NCBI GenBank assembly: GCA_029260455.1
Contig: JAJDDF010000011.1
Span: 456,359-520,358, forward strand
Reading direction: 5' to 3'
From: Phycisphaerales bacterium
GTDB taxonomy: Bacteria > Planctomycetota > Phycisphaerae > Phycisphaerales > UBA1924
DNA length: 64,000 bases
How positions within the stretch are numbered: position 1 is the stretch's first letter; each line of letters opens with the position of its first letter. Below are positions 26,249-37,400 of this stretch, piece after piece. The translations under genes and the position numbers were made by a program. The notes beneath the pieces were generated by a model. It was not told the DNA's origin. It did no database searches and worked only from the letters and a program-made list of their open reading frames with translations.

Positions 26249-28072
26249 ATGAGCGGCGACCATGATGCGAGTTTTCTGAAGCCGATTGGCGATTTCGGTG
26301 ATGGCGGTGTGTTCAGCGCGCAGTGGTGGCGCGGGTTCAGGACTGAAGTCTGGCGCTGGGCAACAACGCTTGATCACAAGAAGATCGGGTTGATGTATCT
26401 GTGCGCCGTGTTGTTCGCCTTTTTCCTTGGCGGTGTGGTCGCACTGATGCTTCGCATGGAGTTGTTCTATCCGACAATGATTGTGGATGTGACAGATGCT
26501 GCGGGCAATGTTGTGCTGAATGATGCGGGTGAAAAGATCACGAAGACTACGGGTGAACTTTTCCCGGGCTGGACCAGCAGCAAAGGCCCGGTCACATCAA
26601 ACAACTTCTACAACCGACTGTTTTCTTTACACGGCGCGCTGATGGTGTTTCTGTTCATCATTCCAGCAGTTCCCGCAGCATTTGGCAATATTTTTATCCC
26701 GCTCATGATCGGAGCAAAGGATGTTGCTTTCCCGCGATTGAATCTGATGAGCTGGTACATCTACCTTTTTGGCGGCACCTTCGCGGTGTATTCGCTGCTT
26801 ATGGGCGGCGTCGAAACCGGTTGGACGTTTTACACGCCATATTCGACAAGTACGCAATGGGGCAGTGTGACCTCGATGGTACTCGGGGCATTTATTCTCG
26901 GTTTCAGTTCGATCCTCACCGGCATGAACTTCATCGTGACGGTGCACAAATTACGTGCACCGGGCATGGGATGGTTCGATATGCCGCTCTTTGTGTGGGC
27001 GTCGTACGCAACGAGCATCATTCAGGTGCTTGCAACGCCTGTGCTTGCGATTACTTTGCTGATGCTCATCTTTGAACGCACGTTCCGCATTGGTGTATTT
27101 GATCCGGCGCTTGGTGGCGACCCGGTGCTGTTCCAGCATTTCTTCTGGTTCTACAGTCACCCGGCGGTGTACATCATGATTGTGCCCGCGTTTGGCATCG
27201 TGAGCGAGCTGATTGCGGTGCATTGCCACAAACGATTGTTCGGCTACAAGGCGATTGCATTCAGTTCGATCAGTATTGCGTCGGTGTCATTCCTCATCTG
27301 GGGGCACCACATGTTCACAGCAGAATCGCCTGCTGCGAATGTGGTTTTCAGCGCGCTGACGTTTCTGGTGGCAATTCCGACGGCGATCAAGGTGTTCAAC
27401 TGGATTGCAACGATGTACAAGGCCTCGGTGACATGGAATACGCCCATGTTGTATGCGATGAGCTTCCTGTTTAACTTCTCGATTGGTGGACTGACAGGAC
27501 CGCCGCACGCAGTGCTATCGACGGACATTCACCTGCACGACACCTATTTTGTTGTTGCGCATTTCCATTATGTGATGATGGGTGGTTCGGTGATCGCGGT
27601 GCTTGGGGCGCTGCATCACTGGTGGCCCAAGTTCACGGGTAAGATGTACAACGACAAACCGGCGCGCTGGATGGCGTTGCTTGTGTTCATTGGGTTCAAT
27701 GTCACGTTTTTCACGCAGTTCTTCCTTGGCACGCAGGGCATGCCACGCCGGTATGCGACGTATGTGCCCGAATTCACAACGTTGAACCAAATATCGACGA
27801 TGGGGTCGTGGGTGCTTGCGATTGGACTGTTCGGACACTTGTTGATCTTTGTGCAGTCGCTTGTTAGTGGGCGGAAAGCGCCTCCGAACCCGTGGGGTGG
27901 GTTGACCCTTGAGTGGTATACCGACGCGCCGCCTGTGGAGCATAATTTCGCGCACGAACCAGTCCTGACGCATGGGCCGTATGACTATGACCTTGTGGTG
28001 CCGCCCGGGTGGGATCCCGCTGATTATCCGTTGCCTGATCCGGAATTGGTACGGAAAGCACATGGTCATTGA
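26249..28072 (+). CDS. ctaD: Cytochrome c oxidase subunit I, A2 type
   Basis: The catalytic subunit with heme a, heme a3 and CuB. Ligands are seen in [10 protein letters not shown] (low-spin heme), [13 protein letters not shown] (first CuB histidine with the cross-linked tyrosine), HHMF (CuB) and [11 protein letters not shown] (heme a3 and heme a). The YSHP sequence replaces the glutamate-containing GHPEVY of A1 enzymes and marks the A2 subfamily, as in Rhodothermus and Thermus caa3 oxidases. The protein has 607 residues and 12 or more helices. The ATG at 26249 follows GGGGAG; a GTG at 26246 is adjacent. Confidence 0.96.
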   Translation: MSGDHDASFLKPIGDFGDGGVFSAQWWRGFRTEVWRWATTLDHKKIGLMYLCAVLFAFFLGGVVALMLRMELFYPTMIVDVTDAAGNVVLNDAGEKITKTTGELFPGWTSSKGPVTSNNFYNRLFSLHGALMVFLFIIPAVPAAFGNIFIPLMIGAKDVAFPRLNLMSWYIYLFGGTFAVYSLLMGGVETGWTFYTPYSTSTQWGSVTSMVLGAFILGFSSILTGMNFIVTVHKLRAPGMGWFDMPLFVWASYATSIIQVLATPVLAITLLMLIFERTFRIGVFDPALGGDPVLFQHFFWFYSHPAVYIMIVPAFGIVSELIAVHCHKRLFGYKAIAFSSISIASVSFLIWGHHMFTAESPAANVVFSALTFLVAIPTAIKVFNWIATMYKASVTWNTPMLYAMSFLFNFSIGGLTGPPHAVLSTDIHLHDTYFVVAHFHYVMMGGSVIAVLGALHHWWPKFTGKMYNDKPARWMALLVFIGFNVTFFTQFFLGTQGMPRRYATYVPEFTTLNQISTMGSWVLAIGLFGHLLIFVQSLVSGRKAPPNPWGGLTLEWYTDAPPVEHNFAHEPVLTHGPYDYDLVVPPGWDPADYPLPDPELVRKAHGH

Positions 28073-28126
28073 AATGAATAAGCAAGCGAAGCAATCCACG
28101 CGTGCATATGCGGAGGTGGAGTTGAC

Positions 28127-28810
28127 ATGACGAGTGTGTCCGTCGAAACAACGAATACGGCTGAGCCGCACGAGACATATGTGCATCAGCATCATTGGCG
28201 CAACGCTGACGATGAGAAGGACGCTGCCAAGCTTGGCATGTGGTTGTTCCTCGGCACGGAAGCGCTGATGTTTTCTGGATTTTTCTGCGCGTATGCAGTA
28301 TTTCGCATGCTGTATCCCGACACATGGAAGCAGGCGAGTGATTATTATCTGGATTGGCGAATCGGCGGGTTCAACACGCTGGTGCTCGTGATTTCGAGTT
28401 TCACAATCGTGCAGGCAATTCGTGGTGCGCAGCTCAACAAGAAGATGATGATCTTCTGGAACCTGCTCGCCACCAATATTTGTGCACTGACCTTCCTCGT
28501 GGTCAAGATCGGGTGGGAGTACATCCCGAAGATCAGGGCTGGGGAATTGCCTGGCGCGTTCTTTACCTATGGGCATGGCCCCACAGGTACAACGCATGAT
28601 CATCTTTTCCTTGGCATCTACTGGGTTGCGACCGCAACGCATGGGCTGCATGTGTTGATCGGCGTGTTTGTCATCGGGTGGTGCATGATTCGTACAATGA
28701 AGGGACAGTTTGGTCCCAAGAATTACATGTTCCTTGAGAATACGGGTTTATACTGGCACATCGTTGATGTGATCTGGATTTTTCTGTTCCCGATGTTGTA
28801 CCTGGTTTGA
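28127..28810 (+). CDS. ctaE: Cytochrome c oxidase subunit III
   Basis: A 227-residue protein with about five membrane helices and the family pattern GMWLFLGTEALMFSGFF, FNTLVLVISSFTIVQA, GTTHDHLFLGIYWVATATHGLHV and HIVDVIWIFLFPMLYL at the C-terminus. It stabilises subunit I. A short non-coding gap of 54 bases holds GGAGG before the ATG. The order II-I-III-IV is usual for this operon. Confidence 0.95.
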   Translation: MTSVSVETTNTAEPHETYVHQHHWRNADDEKDAAKLGMWLFLGTEALMFSGFFCAYAVFRMLYPDTWKQASDYYLDWRIGGFNTLVLVISSFTIVQAIRGAQLNKKMMIFWNLLATNICALTFLVVKIGWEYIPKIRAGELPGAFFTYGHGPTGTTHDHLFLGIYWVATATHGLHVLIGVFVIGWCMIRTMKGQFGPKNYMFLENTGLYWHIVDVIWIFLFPMLYLV

Positions 28811-28844
28811 GCGTGCTGATATTACGGATCGCGGGAGTTGAGCA

Positions 28845-29420
28845 ATGAGCGAACACGACAATCATCATCATGTCACACCACTGGGGCCAATGGTGTTTAC
28901 ATTGGTATCGCTGGTTGTCCTGACTGTTGTGACAGTGTTGACGGCGAAGTTTGTCCCGCTGCCGGGTTCAGGGAACCTGATTCTTGCGCTGGTGATTGCC
29001 AGTATCAAGGGAACATTTGTAGCAGCGTTCTTCATGCATTTGTTGTATGACAAAGCGGTAAACACCATCGTTGTAATGTCATCAATGTTTGGTGTGGTGC
29101 TCTTTATTGCGCTCACCATGGTTGATATTGGCACTCGCAAGCTGCATGAACCGCTTGAAGCAGGCGAAATTGTCGCAGGCGGCGGTGCACAATGGGTCGA
29201 GCGGGACGGCAAGCAGGTGGTTGATTACAAGGGGAGTTACGGGCCTTCGTATGATGCGGCGCCGGGCAAGAGTGTGCTTGATGCTGCGCGTGAGGCGTCC
29301 GATGCTACTGGAGAACATGCACCTGATGCTGATGAGCACAACGCAGAGACTCCTGCCAATGATGCTGCGCATGCGAATACACCGGCTACGACAGAGCATG
29401 CGGAACCTGCCCCGCACTAA
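28845..29420 (+). CDS. ctaF: Cytochrome c oxidase subunit IV (caa3 type) with long Ala/His-rich tail
   Basis: Three membrane helices lie in residues 10-95: PMVFTLVSLVVLTVVTVLTA, LILALVIASIKGTFVAAFFM and IVVMSSMFGVVLFIALTMV. The lysine-containing IKGTFVAAFFMHL is typical of the small prokaryotic subunit IV. The remaining 90 residues are hydrophilic and rich in Ala, Asp and His, much longer than in typical members (about 100 residues in all). The tail may be disordered. GGGAG precedes the ATG. Confidence 0.88.
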   Translation: MSEHDNHHHVTPLGPMVFTLVSLVVLTVVTVLTAKFVPLPGSGNLILALVIASIKGTFVAAFFMHLLYDKAVNTIVVMSSMFGVVLFIALTMVDIGTRKLHEPLEAGEIVAGGGAQWVERDGKQVVDYKGSYGPSYDAAPGKSVLDAAREASDATGEHAPDADEHNAETPANDAAHANTPATTEHAEPAPH

Positions 29421-29470
29421 AGATTCGATTTTGAGCGCAACGTTTACATGCGCAACAGAAGGAGTTGACT

Positions 29471-30313
29471 GTGCGCAAGGTGCGGACCAAACGAATTGGA
29501 GGGGCACTGATCGCAGTGTCGTTGGTATCACTCGGCGTTTCGGCGTGGTCGATGGCGCAGCGGCTGCAAGGGCGACCGATGCCGTTGGTCTATTTTTCCA
29601 GTCCCATTGTTGATGAGAAATTTAACTACCTGAACGAACCGGTTGTTGTGACGCATCTTTCTGCGGCGGAAGCTGATGCCGAGGCTTCGCGCGACTGGTG
29701 GGCAAAGGGGAGGGCGGCGCTGCGCATTTCATACCGTGGCAGCACAGTTGATTTTCCAATCATTGGAAAAGATCACGATCGTCTGCCCGGTCTGCTCGAT
29801 TATGAATCGTGGTTCAAGATTATGCCCATGGTGACCGGAGAGCGTACCTCCAATGACATTGTTGCGAAACTCGCTACGGGTGAAATTCATTCGCGAATCG
29901 TGATCGCGGGTCGATACCCGGCACCGGGCTTTAATGAAGGTTCGACCGGGCTTGTGCGCAGAACGGAGTGGGTGTATCGCCTCGCGGAATTGCACTCGCA
30001 TGGTGATGAGCCGATCACAGTTTTGGAAAAAACATTCGAAGAACTTGATGCGCTGCACACGCCGGGGAAGTGGACGGCGATTCGGCATCCCGAATGGGTG
30101 AAAGAAGGCGATGAACGCGATCACGATATCTGGATGCATTATGCAATGCAGCAGGTGACGCCCGCACCATTTTTGCGTGCTAAGGATCGTGCGCTCGATG
30201 CGGCGCTGGGGGCAATGGGATGGACTTGGCCCGTCGCGGGGATGAGCGTCGTCGGAGTGCTCGGGGGCCTGCTCCTTGTGGGTCTGGGCATCGTGCGCGT
30301 GCCCGACGCCTGA
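29471..30313 (+). CDS. Unknown membrane-anchored periplasmic protein at the end of the respiratory cluster
   Basis: I chose the GTG at 29471 because AAGGAG lies seven bases upstream (TTG at 29465 is also open). An N-terminal helix (GGALIAVSLVSLGVSAWSMA) and a C-terminal helix (VAGMSVVGVLGGLLLVGLGIV) bracket about 220 soluble residues, including GKDHDRLPGLLDYESWF and FEELDALHTPG. There are no CxxCH or CxxxC motifs. It is 50 bases after subunit IV on the same strand. An assembly or stability role for the oxidase is plausible from position only. I do not recognise a family. Confidence 0.8.
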   Translation: MRKVRTKRIGGALIAVSLVSLGVSAWSMAQRLQGRPMPLVYFSSPIVDEKFNYLNEPVVVTHLSAAEADAEASRDWWAKGRAALRISYRGSTVDFPIIGKDHDRLPGLLDYESWFKIMPMVTGERTSNDIVAKLATGEIHSRIVIAGRYPAPGFNEGSTGLVRRTEWVYRLAELHSHGDEPITVLEKTFEELDALHTPGKWTAIRHPEWVKEGDERDHDIWMHYAMQQVTPAPFLRAKDRALDAALGAMGWTWPVAGMSVVGVLGGLLLVGLGIVRVPDA

Positions 30314-30408
30314 GGCGTGCAAAAACAAACAGCGCGAAATTTAGCGGCGCACCGATGCGCGGGCTATTGTGTGCCTTGTGATTTGGCAGTGCATGTTGGA
30401 GGTTACAG

Positions 30409-31905
30409 GTGCGCAAAGAGTCGGGGGAACATCCGGTGATCGATGTTTGCACGATTCCCGCGGGATCGGTCGCATCAGGTGGATTGCCGGGTGAGACGGA
30501 ACTTGCCCTGACGGAATGCATCGAAACACCACCAGACCTGTCAGCGAACCGATTGACGTATGCAACTTTGCTTGCAAGCCATATGTTCATTGATATCTTT
30601 CCGATCTTTTTCACGTCCTTGATGCTTGTCTTTCGAGAAAAACTAGGCCTGTCAGGATTGCAAGAGACAGCGGTGTACATGATCACGCCGATCTTTTCCG
30701 GTGCATTGCAGCCATTTTTTGCCTGGCTTACCGATCGATTTGACACACGACTATGTGGCCCAGTGGGTATTGGCATTGGTGCGGTGTGCTGCGCATCGAT
30801 TGGTTTTGCAGAAACCTTCTGGCAGTTGATTGCGCTGCAGATTGTGGGTGTGATCGGCACAGGTATGTATCACCCGATCATGACTGCAGTTGCAGGACGG
30901 TTGGGCGGGGAATTTGTAAGAAGTGGTCGAGCGCTTGCGATTGGTATTTTCATCGCAGCGGGGATGCTTGGCCAATCGATTGGCCCAATCCTGTCTACAG
31001 AGATGAATCACCGCTTTGGTATGGAGCGACTGGCATGGCTTATTGTGCCGGGCGTATTGATGGTTATCGTTTTGCATGTACTGGTGGGCAAGGTGAAGCA
31101 CCGGCGTGCGGATCATGCAGATCATCACGCGGCGTTATCAGCCGACGAACGCACCTCGCGTTGGCGATTGATTGCGCTCCTGACAGCCCAAAATGCACTG
31201 CGTTTTACGACAAATGTGGCCATGTTCGTGATGTTCAATGAATGGGCATCACGGAAGGTTGTTGCGGCACAAGCGCTCTTGGGTGATGGCGCCATTGTGG
31301 AGCAGGTGAACAGCAAGGTGTCTGCTCATCAGGCGCTGATTGTCGGCAAGCTTTCGGCGTCTATGACACTTGGCATGGGCATCTCGGTGATTCTGGCTGG
31401 GCGATTGTTCAAGGCAGGCAATGAAAAGCTGCCGCTCATCTGGATGTCGATGCTGGGGGCGTTGCTGGTGGCATGCATTGGTTTCGTTGGCGATACAATT
31501 GTTCCAGAAGCTCGTGTGTTGACCATGGTGGATGGCGAATTTGTCGTGGCGAATCCTGTAACACTGTTGACACTTTTGCCAATGTGTGCGATTGCAGCAG
31601 CATCATCGATTGGATTCTTTGCAACGTTTCCGATCAGTGCATCTCTTGCGCAGCGCCTGTTGCCGGCGCACACAAGTCTGGTGACCAGTTTGATGATGGG
31701 GGTGGGGTGGGCCATTTCTTCGATTTCAGCGCCGATCGCCGTTCTGTTGGTGCGCGGGACATTCACGAAAGACAGCGGCATGCTGTCTCCCGCGTGGCGG
31801 ATTCATCTTGGGTTTGGTGTTTTTGCATCACTGCTTGTGCTTGCGGGGTTGCTCGCCGCCATGATGCCGAGCCGATTGCTCCATGCGGTGCGCGACGAAG
31901 CATGA
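30409..31905 (+). CDS. MFS transporter, Fsr (fosmidomycin resistance)-like
   Basis: A 498-residue protein with about 12 helices. Features typical of the Fsr-type exporters are LLASHMFIDIFPIFFTSL, PIFSGALQPFFAWLTDRF, GTGMYHPIMTAVAGRLGG and AAGMLGQSIGPIL. Fsr proteins export fosmidomycin and related compounds, but many homologues have other unknown substrates. A long loop lies after helix six (GKVKHRRADHADHH). The GTG at 30409 has TGGAGG six bases upstream. It is separated from the respiratory cluster by 95 bases and is probably its own unit. Confidence 0.85.
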   Translation: MRKESGEHPVIDVCTIPAGSVASGGLPGETELALTECIETPPDLSANRLTYATLLASHMFIDIFPIFFTSLMLVFREKLGLSGLQETAVYMITPIFSGALQPFFAWLTDRFDTRLCGPVGIGIGAVCCASIGFAETFWQLIALQIVGVIGTGMYHPIMTAVAGRLGGEFVRSGRALAIGIFIAAGMLGQSIGPILSTEMNHRFGMERLAWLIVPGVLMVIVLHVLVGKVKHRRADHADHHAALSADERTSRWRLIALLTAQNALRFTTNVAMFVMFNEWASRKVVAAQALLGDGAIVEQVNSKVSAHQALIVGKLSASMTLGMGISVILAGRLFKAGNEKLPLIWMSMLGALLVACIGFVGDTIVPEARVLTMVDGEFVVANPVTLLTLLPMCAIAAASSIGFFATFPISASLAQRLLPAHTSLVTSLMMGVGWAISSISAPIAVLLVRGTFTKDSGMLSPAWRIHLGFGVFASLLVLAGLLAAMMPSRLLHAVRDEA

Positions 31906-32029
31906 GGGCAATGCAGCGATGGGGAGAAGGTGTTGCAAGTTGTCTCTCGGCGCACAGTAACTCTGACGTTTGGTGTTGATCATCAGTCGGTACATCTTGC
32001 ACGTAGAGGCCTTCTACAACACTGACAGC

Positions 32030-32827
32030 ATGCGCAGATACCTTGAACTCCTGAAACATGTGCGAGATCATGGCGATCGGCGTGGAGATCGCACAGGCAC
32101 AGGAACACTTTCTTCATTTGGTCATCGCCTTGAATTTGATTTGGGGGAAGGGTTCCCGCTCGTCACGACAAAAAAGGTGCATCTGCGGTCGGTGATTGGT
32201 GAGCTGCTGTGGTTTCTTTCAGGGAGCACGAATGTTGGGCCGTTACATGAGATGGGTGTGACGATTTGGGATGCGTGGGCCGATGCAGACGGTGAACTTG
32301 GGCCGGTCTATGGTGCGCAGTGGCGCAGCTGGGGGACTGCAGATGGGCGGACGATTGATCAGCTTGGGAATATCATTGCACAACTGAAGCGCACACCGAA
32401 TTCACGACGGCTTATGGTGAATGCGTGGAATGTTGGCGAACTTGAGGCGATGGCGCTGCCGCCTTGTCATGTGCTGTTTCAATTTTATGTTGAAGGCGAT
32501 GGACGATTGTCGTGTCAGTTATATCAGCGTAGTGCAGATTTGTTTCTGGGGGTGCCTTTCAATATCGCATCGTATGCACTGCTTACGTGCATGACAGCGC
32601 AGGCTACAGGGTATGCACCGGGGCGGTTTATTCATGTCTTTGGTGATGCGCACATTTATATGAATCATCTGGAGCAGGTCGAGGAACAGTTGTCGCGCAC
32701 GCCGCGGGCATTGCCACAGTTGAAGCTTGATCCAGACGTAACAGATCTGTTTGCATTTACACGAGATGGCATTACGGTGGAAGGGTATGAGCCGCATCCG
32801 TCGATCAAGGCGCCGGTGGCGGTGTGA
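32030..32827 (+). CDS. thyA: Thymidylate synthase
   Basis: It methylates dUMP to dTMP with methylene-tetrahydrofolate. From the ATG at 32030 the protein has 265 residues, almost the length of the E. coli enzyme, and the catalytic cysteine is C146 in [28 protein letters not shown], the dUMP arginine in [10 protein letters not shown] and [13 protein letters not shown] are all present. There is no strong ribosome binding site. It overlaps folA by GTGA, so the pair forms a classic thyA-folA operon that recycles dihydrofolate. Confidence 0.95.
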   Translation: MRRYLELLKHVRDHGDRRGDRTGTGTLSSFGHRLEFDLGEGFPLVTTKKVHLRSVIGELLWFLSGSTNVGPLHEMGVTIWDAWADADGELGPVYGAQWRSWGTADGRTIDQLGNIIAQLKRTPNSRRLMVNAWNVGELEAMALPPCHVLFQFYVEGDGRLSCQLYQRSADLFLGVPFNIASYALLTCMTAQATGYAPGRFIHVFGDAHIYMNHLEQVEEQLSRTPRALPQLKLDPDVTDLFAFTRDGITVEGYEPHPSIKAPVAV

Positions 32828-33360
32828 GTGCTCACGGTGAGTCATCATGTGCGCAGAGACCGGCGCGCGTGACACTGATCGCGGCGGTAGCTGAAAACGG
32901 CGTGATCGGGCGCGATGGCGGTCTGCCCTGGCATCTTCCTGAAGATATGAAACATTTTCGCACGCTTACCTCTGGTCATGCGTGCATCATGGGGCGGCGG
33001 ACCTTGGATGAAGTGGAGCGCACCTGTAGCGGGCCCTTACCCAATCGGCGTTGCATTGTGCTGACGCGCGCACGTGAGTATCAACGGCAAGGTGTGGAAG
33101 TTGCCGCAAGTCTCGAAGATGCACTGGCGCTGGTGAAAGATGAGCCGGACGTTTTTGTCATTGGCGGGTCGCAGGTGTATGCCGATGCGATGGAGTGTGC
33201 GAATCGTTTGCAGATCACGATTGTGCATGGCTCGCCGGTGGGCGACACGACATTTCCTGTGATTGATTCAAGTGAGTGGGAGTTGGTAGAAGAACGGCAC
33301 CACCCGCTGGACGAGCAGCATGCTTTTGCTATGACTTTTAGGAAGTATGAGCGCCGGTGA
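32824..33360 (+). CDS. folA: Dihydrofolate reductase
   Basis: It reduces the dihydrofolate made by thy[38 protein letters not shown] and the NADPH-binding [10 protein letters not shown] are the family hallmarks; the acidic active-site residue is the D or E in LPEDM. The GTG start at 32824 overlaps the thyA stop, giving 178 residues with an N-terminal extension of about 12 residues over typical enzymes. Confidence 0.95.
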   Translation: MSAHGESSCAQRPARVTLIAAVAENGVIGRDGGLPWHLPEDMKHFRTLTSGHACIMGRRTLDEVERTCSGPLPNRRCIVLTRAREYQRQGVEVAASLEDALALVKDEPDVFVIGGSQVYADAMECANRLQITIVHGSPVGDTTFPVIDSSEWELVEERHHPLDEQHAFAMTFRKYERR

Positions 33361-33374
33361 ACAGGCTGCCCGGT

Positions 33375-33773
33375 TTAGCGGCCATCGCCTTCGGTTGATT
33401 TTTTGGGTGAGCTGCGGTGCTCATGCACATCAATGACGACCGGGACATCGACCTCTTTAGGTTTGGGGTCGACGCGCACCGTTCGGGGGGGCAGGGTTTT
33501 GACATCGGTCGCATTTGTTGCATGTGCCGGTCCGGTCTGCTCGTTGGTGGCTGCGGTGAAAGAAGCAGGGGCGTTGTTTGGTGCCCCTGTGGGAGCCGCA
33601 TGTGCAGCGGGTGGGGGTTGGGTCGAGGGGGCAGTGTTCTGGCGGATCACAAGGATGCCGACAACAATCACGGCCACGACTGCGATGCCGCAGACGCCGC
33701 AGTTCACAAGTTTGTCCACAACGGCGGATTCCTGACCGAATTGCACGTCTGAAGTGTGGCCCTGTTCATCCAT
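33375..33773 (-). CDS. Hypothetical protein with one membrane helix and a proline/alanine-rich tail
   Basis: A 132-residue protein. After 25 hydrophilic residues it has one helix (CGIAVVAVIVVGILVI), then a low-complexity Pro/Ala/Thr segment and a C-terminal part with DVPVVIDVHEHRSS. GGGAG lies about 10 bases before the ATG. It converges on folA. It may be a type II membrane protein of the envelope. No family recognised. Confidence 0.6.
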   Translation of the reverse strand: MDEQGHTSDVQFGQESAVVDKLVNCGVCGIAVVAVIVVGILVIRQNTAPSTQPPPAAHAAPTGAPNNAPASFTAATNEQTGPAHATNATDVKTLPPRTVRVDPKPKEVDVPVVIDVHEHRSSPKKSTEGDGR

Positions 33774-33869
33774 AATGCTGAAATCTCCCGAGGTAGCCCT
33801 GCCGAGCGGCTCATACGATTCTAACCCACATCTAGGCCTGCGGAAGGCCCAATGTGCGTGAATCGGGGG

Positions 33870-34328
33870 TCATTTGGGGGCGATTTGCTCCCGTGCCCGT
33901 ACTGCAAGGGTATCCACACGTTCATTATCGGCATGACCAGTGTGCCCCTCGACCCAGTGGAAGCTGAGTTGGTGAGTGGATTGAAGTACATCGAGTTTTT
34001 CCCACAGCTCCTGATTTTTCACCGGTTTTTTGTCTGCGGTACGCCAGCCCCGCGCCTTCCACCCCTTCATCCACTGCGACAGGCCTTTCAAGACGTATTG
34101 GCTGTCGGAATGCAGGGCGACACGCGACGGGCGGGTCAAGGCCTCAAGGCCTTTGATGACAGCGGTGAGTTCCATGCGGTTGTTGGTGGTGTGGGGTTCG
34201 CCGCCCGAATCCTCGTGCGATCGGCCTGAGGCAGCATGTCTGAGCAGATACCCCCACCCCCCAGGGCCTGGATTGCCCGAGCAGGCACCATCGGTGAAGA
34301 GGTCGACGTGTGGAAGGGGATCACTCAC
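33870..34328 (-). CDS. rnhA: Ribonuclease HI
   Basis: It cleaves RNA in RNA-DNA hybrids. The catalytic set is seen: D13 in [17 protein letters not shown], glutamate in NRMELTAV, aspartate in [10 protein letters not shown] and the last aspartate in HADNERVD. The 152-residue length is normal. The start is GTG at 34328 with no Shine-Dalgarno, and a TACACT hexamer lies eight bases upstream, so the mRNA may be leaderless. Confidence 0.95.
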   Translation of the reverse strand: MSDPLPHVDLFTDGACSGNPGPGGWGYLLRHAASGRSHEDSGGEPHTTNNRMELTAVIKGLEALTRPSRVALHSDSQYVLKGLSQWMKGWKARGWRTADKKPVKNQELWEKLDVLQSTHQLSFHWVEGHTGHADNERVDTLAVRAREQIAPK

Positions 34329-34336
34329 AGAAGAGA

Positions 34337-34342
34337 AGTGTA
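34337..34342 (-). promoter_or_regulatory. rnhA: Candidate -10 element of a leaderless rnhA transcript
   Basis: TACACT on the minus strand, with 8 bases between its end and the GTG start. Transcription would begin at or next to the start codon. No consensus -35 was seen. Confidence 0.45.
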
Positions 34343-34422
34343 TTGGATTGTGGGTGAGTAGCGCACCAACCCGCGCGATTCAGCGGGTAGGCTGCGATGA
34401 ATAACAACGCGAGGATGGTTGC

Positions 34423-37400
34423 ATGGGTGCATTGCATGGCAGCGCAGGTGTACTGGTTCGGCGTTTCGAGACGCGTGTGCTGCCGCACATCGGTGATGCG
34501 CGGGAGAGGGCTGTTGTGCGCGAGGCTCACCGCCTAGGTGTGGGCACAACAGGCGTGAGGTCATCGCGTGTGTATCTCATTGAATCGGCGATCGATACCG
34601 CACAGGCGAAGCGTTTGCTTGAAGAACTCCTGACTGATCCGGCGCGCGACTCTGGTATCGAGGGTGCGCGTCAGGCAGAGGCGAGTGATGTTGTCATCGA
34701 AGTGCATCCACTGCCGGGCGTGATGGATCCGGTTGCGCGCACGGTCGAAAATGCAGCCACGGAGCTGCTAGGGATGCCGAGTGAATCGGTTCGTGTGTCG
34801 ACGGGATGGCGATTCGATATTGCGGGCGCGACCATTGAAGGCGCATTGAAACTTGCGCGACAGTGCCTTGCCAATGGTGTGATTGAACATATTCACACAG
34901 AGCCCTGGGAGCCAACGTCATTGCCGCGCGGGGCGCCTGCAGATCAGACGGTGCAGCATGTGCCGATGCGCGGCATGACGGATGTGGAACTTGCATCGCT
35001 CAGCATGCGAGGGCATTTGTTCTTGAATCTGGACGAAATGCGGGCGATTCAAAGGCATTTTGAGCAGTTGCAGCGTGAGCCAACGGATATCGAACTGGAA
35101 ACTATTGCACAGACGTGGTCTGAACATTGTGTGCATAAAACGCTCAAGTCAAGTGTGTTGTACACACCGCCCGTTGATGAGTGTATTGACTGGCAGGGGC
35201 GGCCCGGATGCACTGTGCGCGCAGACGGCGCGGTGATGATTGATAATCTGTTGCGCTCGACGATTGCTGCAGCGACGTTTGAATTGAGAGACGATGGACT
35301 TGATTGGGCGCTATCGGTATTTGTTGATAATTCGGGCGTGATAGCATTTGATGAAAAATACGCAGTGTGTATGAAAGTAGAAACGCACAACCGCCCATCA
35401 GCGATCGAACCTTATGGTGGCGCAGCAACAGGGATTGGCGGGTGCATTCGCGACATCATGGGCACGGGCATGGGCGCACAGCCGATTGCAAATACGGATG
35501 TCTTTTGTGTCGCGCATCCTGACAGTTGGAATCAGAGCGAGGATGATCACAAGGAATTGCACAATTTGCCGCCGGGCGTGCTGCATCCGCGTCGGATTCT
35601 GACGCGCGTAGTTGATGGTGTGCGCGATTATGGCAATCGCATGGGTATTCCCACGGTGAACGGCGCAGTGCATTTTGATGATCGATATATCGGCAATCCA
35701 CTGGTGTATTGCGGATGCGTGGGGATTCTGCCGCGAGATATGGTGACCGGCGAACCGTGCCCGGGTGATCTCATCGTTGCGCTGGGCGGGCGCACGGGCA
35801 AGGATGGCATTCACGGTGCGACGTTCAGCTCGGGGGAAGTGACATCCGGTCACGCGGATGAATTTTCACACGCGGTGCAGATCGGTAATGCCATCGAGCA
35901 GAAGCGCGTGCTCGATGCGCTCCTGCGCGCAAGGGATGCAGCGGGCGGTCCTCTCTACAGCGCGATCACTGATTGTGGCGCGGGCGGGTTTTCGTCGGCG
36001 GTGGGAGAGATGGGCGAGAAGATTGGCGCGGAAGTGAATCTTGAAAGAGCACCGCTCAAATATGATGGGCTGCGCTATGACGAGATTTGGATTTCTGAAA
36101 GTCAGGAACGCATGGTGCTTGCAGTGCCAAGTGAGCAACTTGCGGCGCTGCAACAAGTGTGTGATGAGGAATCAGTCGAGCTTGCGGTGCTTGGGAGTTT
36201 TGGCAGGACAAACGAACAGGGCGAGCCGGAATTGATGTTGCGATATGACGGCACAGAAGTGGGTCGACTGAGCATGCCGTTTTTACATAATGGTTTGCCC
36301 ATGCCGATGCGCATTGCAATGTGGCGCACGCAACCACCAGAACAGCGAGATGCAATTGATGCACCGATCGATATTGAGCGCACACTTTTGGCGCTGCTTG
36401 CGCATCCGGATATTGCAAGCAAGCGGTGGATCATTTCACAATATGATCATGAGGTGCAGGGGAATACAGTTGGAAAGCCGCTCGTTGGGCCTGCGCAGGA
36501 AGGGCCTGGCGATGCCGCGGTGATTGAGCCGGTGCCGGGCTCTGGGCGAGGCCTTGCAATCGCGTGCGGCATGGCTACGCGGCTTGGGCATCCTGATACG
36601 CATGGCGCAGATCCATACATCATGGCGATGGCAGCAGTTGATGAATGCGTACGCAATCTTGTGTGTGTAGGCGCCGATCCAACGCGAATAGCCATTCTCG
36701 ATAACTATTGCTGGCCCGGGTGCGATGATGAATACACCATGGGGGCGCTGGTGCGCGCTTCAGTGGGGTGTTATGACGCTGCGAAGGCGTATCGCACGCC
36801 GTTCATTTCTGGCAAGGATTCATTGAACAATCAATATCGCAATCGTCAGACAGGCGAATTGATTGAGATTCCACCAACACTGTTGATCAGCGGCATGGGG
36901 ATTGTTCCCAATTTGCACAATCGCATCACGAGTGACATGAAAGCGGTTGATGATTCTGTGTTGGTGCTCATCAGGCCTTGTGAATGGACATCACTTGGTG
37001 GGTCATGTGCAGAAGCGATACTTCGGCACGGTGGCGTTTTGCCAAAGGCAGCGCCCGATGCGTGGGCGCGGTGCGCACATGCGGTGCACCGGATGATCAA
37101 CTCAGGCAATGTGTGCGCAGCGCACGATTGTTCGGATGGCGGCATACTTGCGGCAGTTGCAGAGATGTTGATTGGTGCGGGGGAAACTGTTGGTGCCGAA
37201 ATTGATGCGAATGTGTTGAGCAGGAGTGAGCCAACCGCGGCACTCTTTGCGGAACATCCGGGGAATTATCTGCTGCAAATAAAGGACATTGGGCGTCTTG
37301 AACAGTTGGATGGCGTTGAGTGCATAGTTGTCGGGGCTATTCTCGAAATGCCAGAATTGCGCGTGATCGGCGCAGGGTTGGGTGTTACTCTTGATGTATC

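Noticed and set aside
27515..28651. 378-codon open frame opposite ctaD and ctaE
   Set aside because: It spans two well-supported genes on the other strand and has an Arg/His-rich, motif-free translation.
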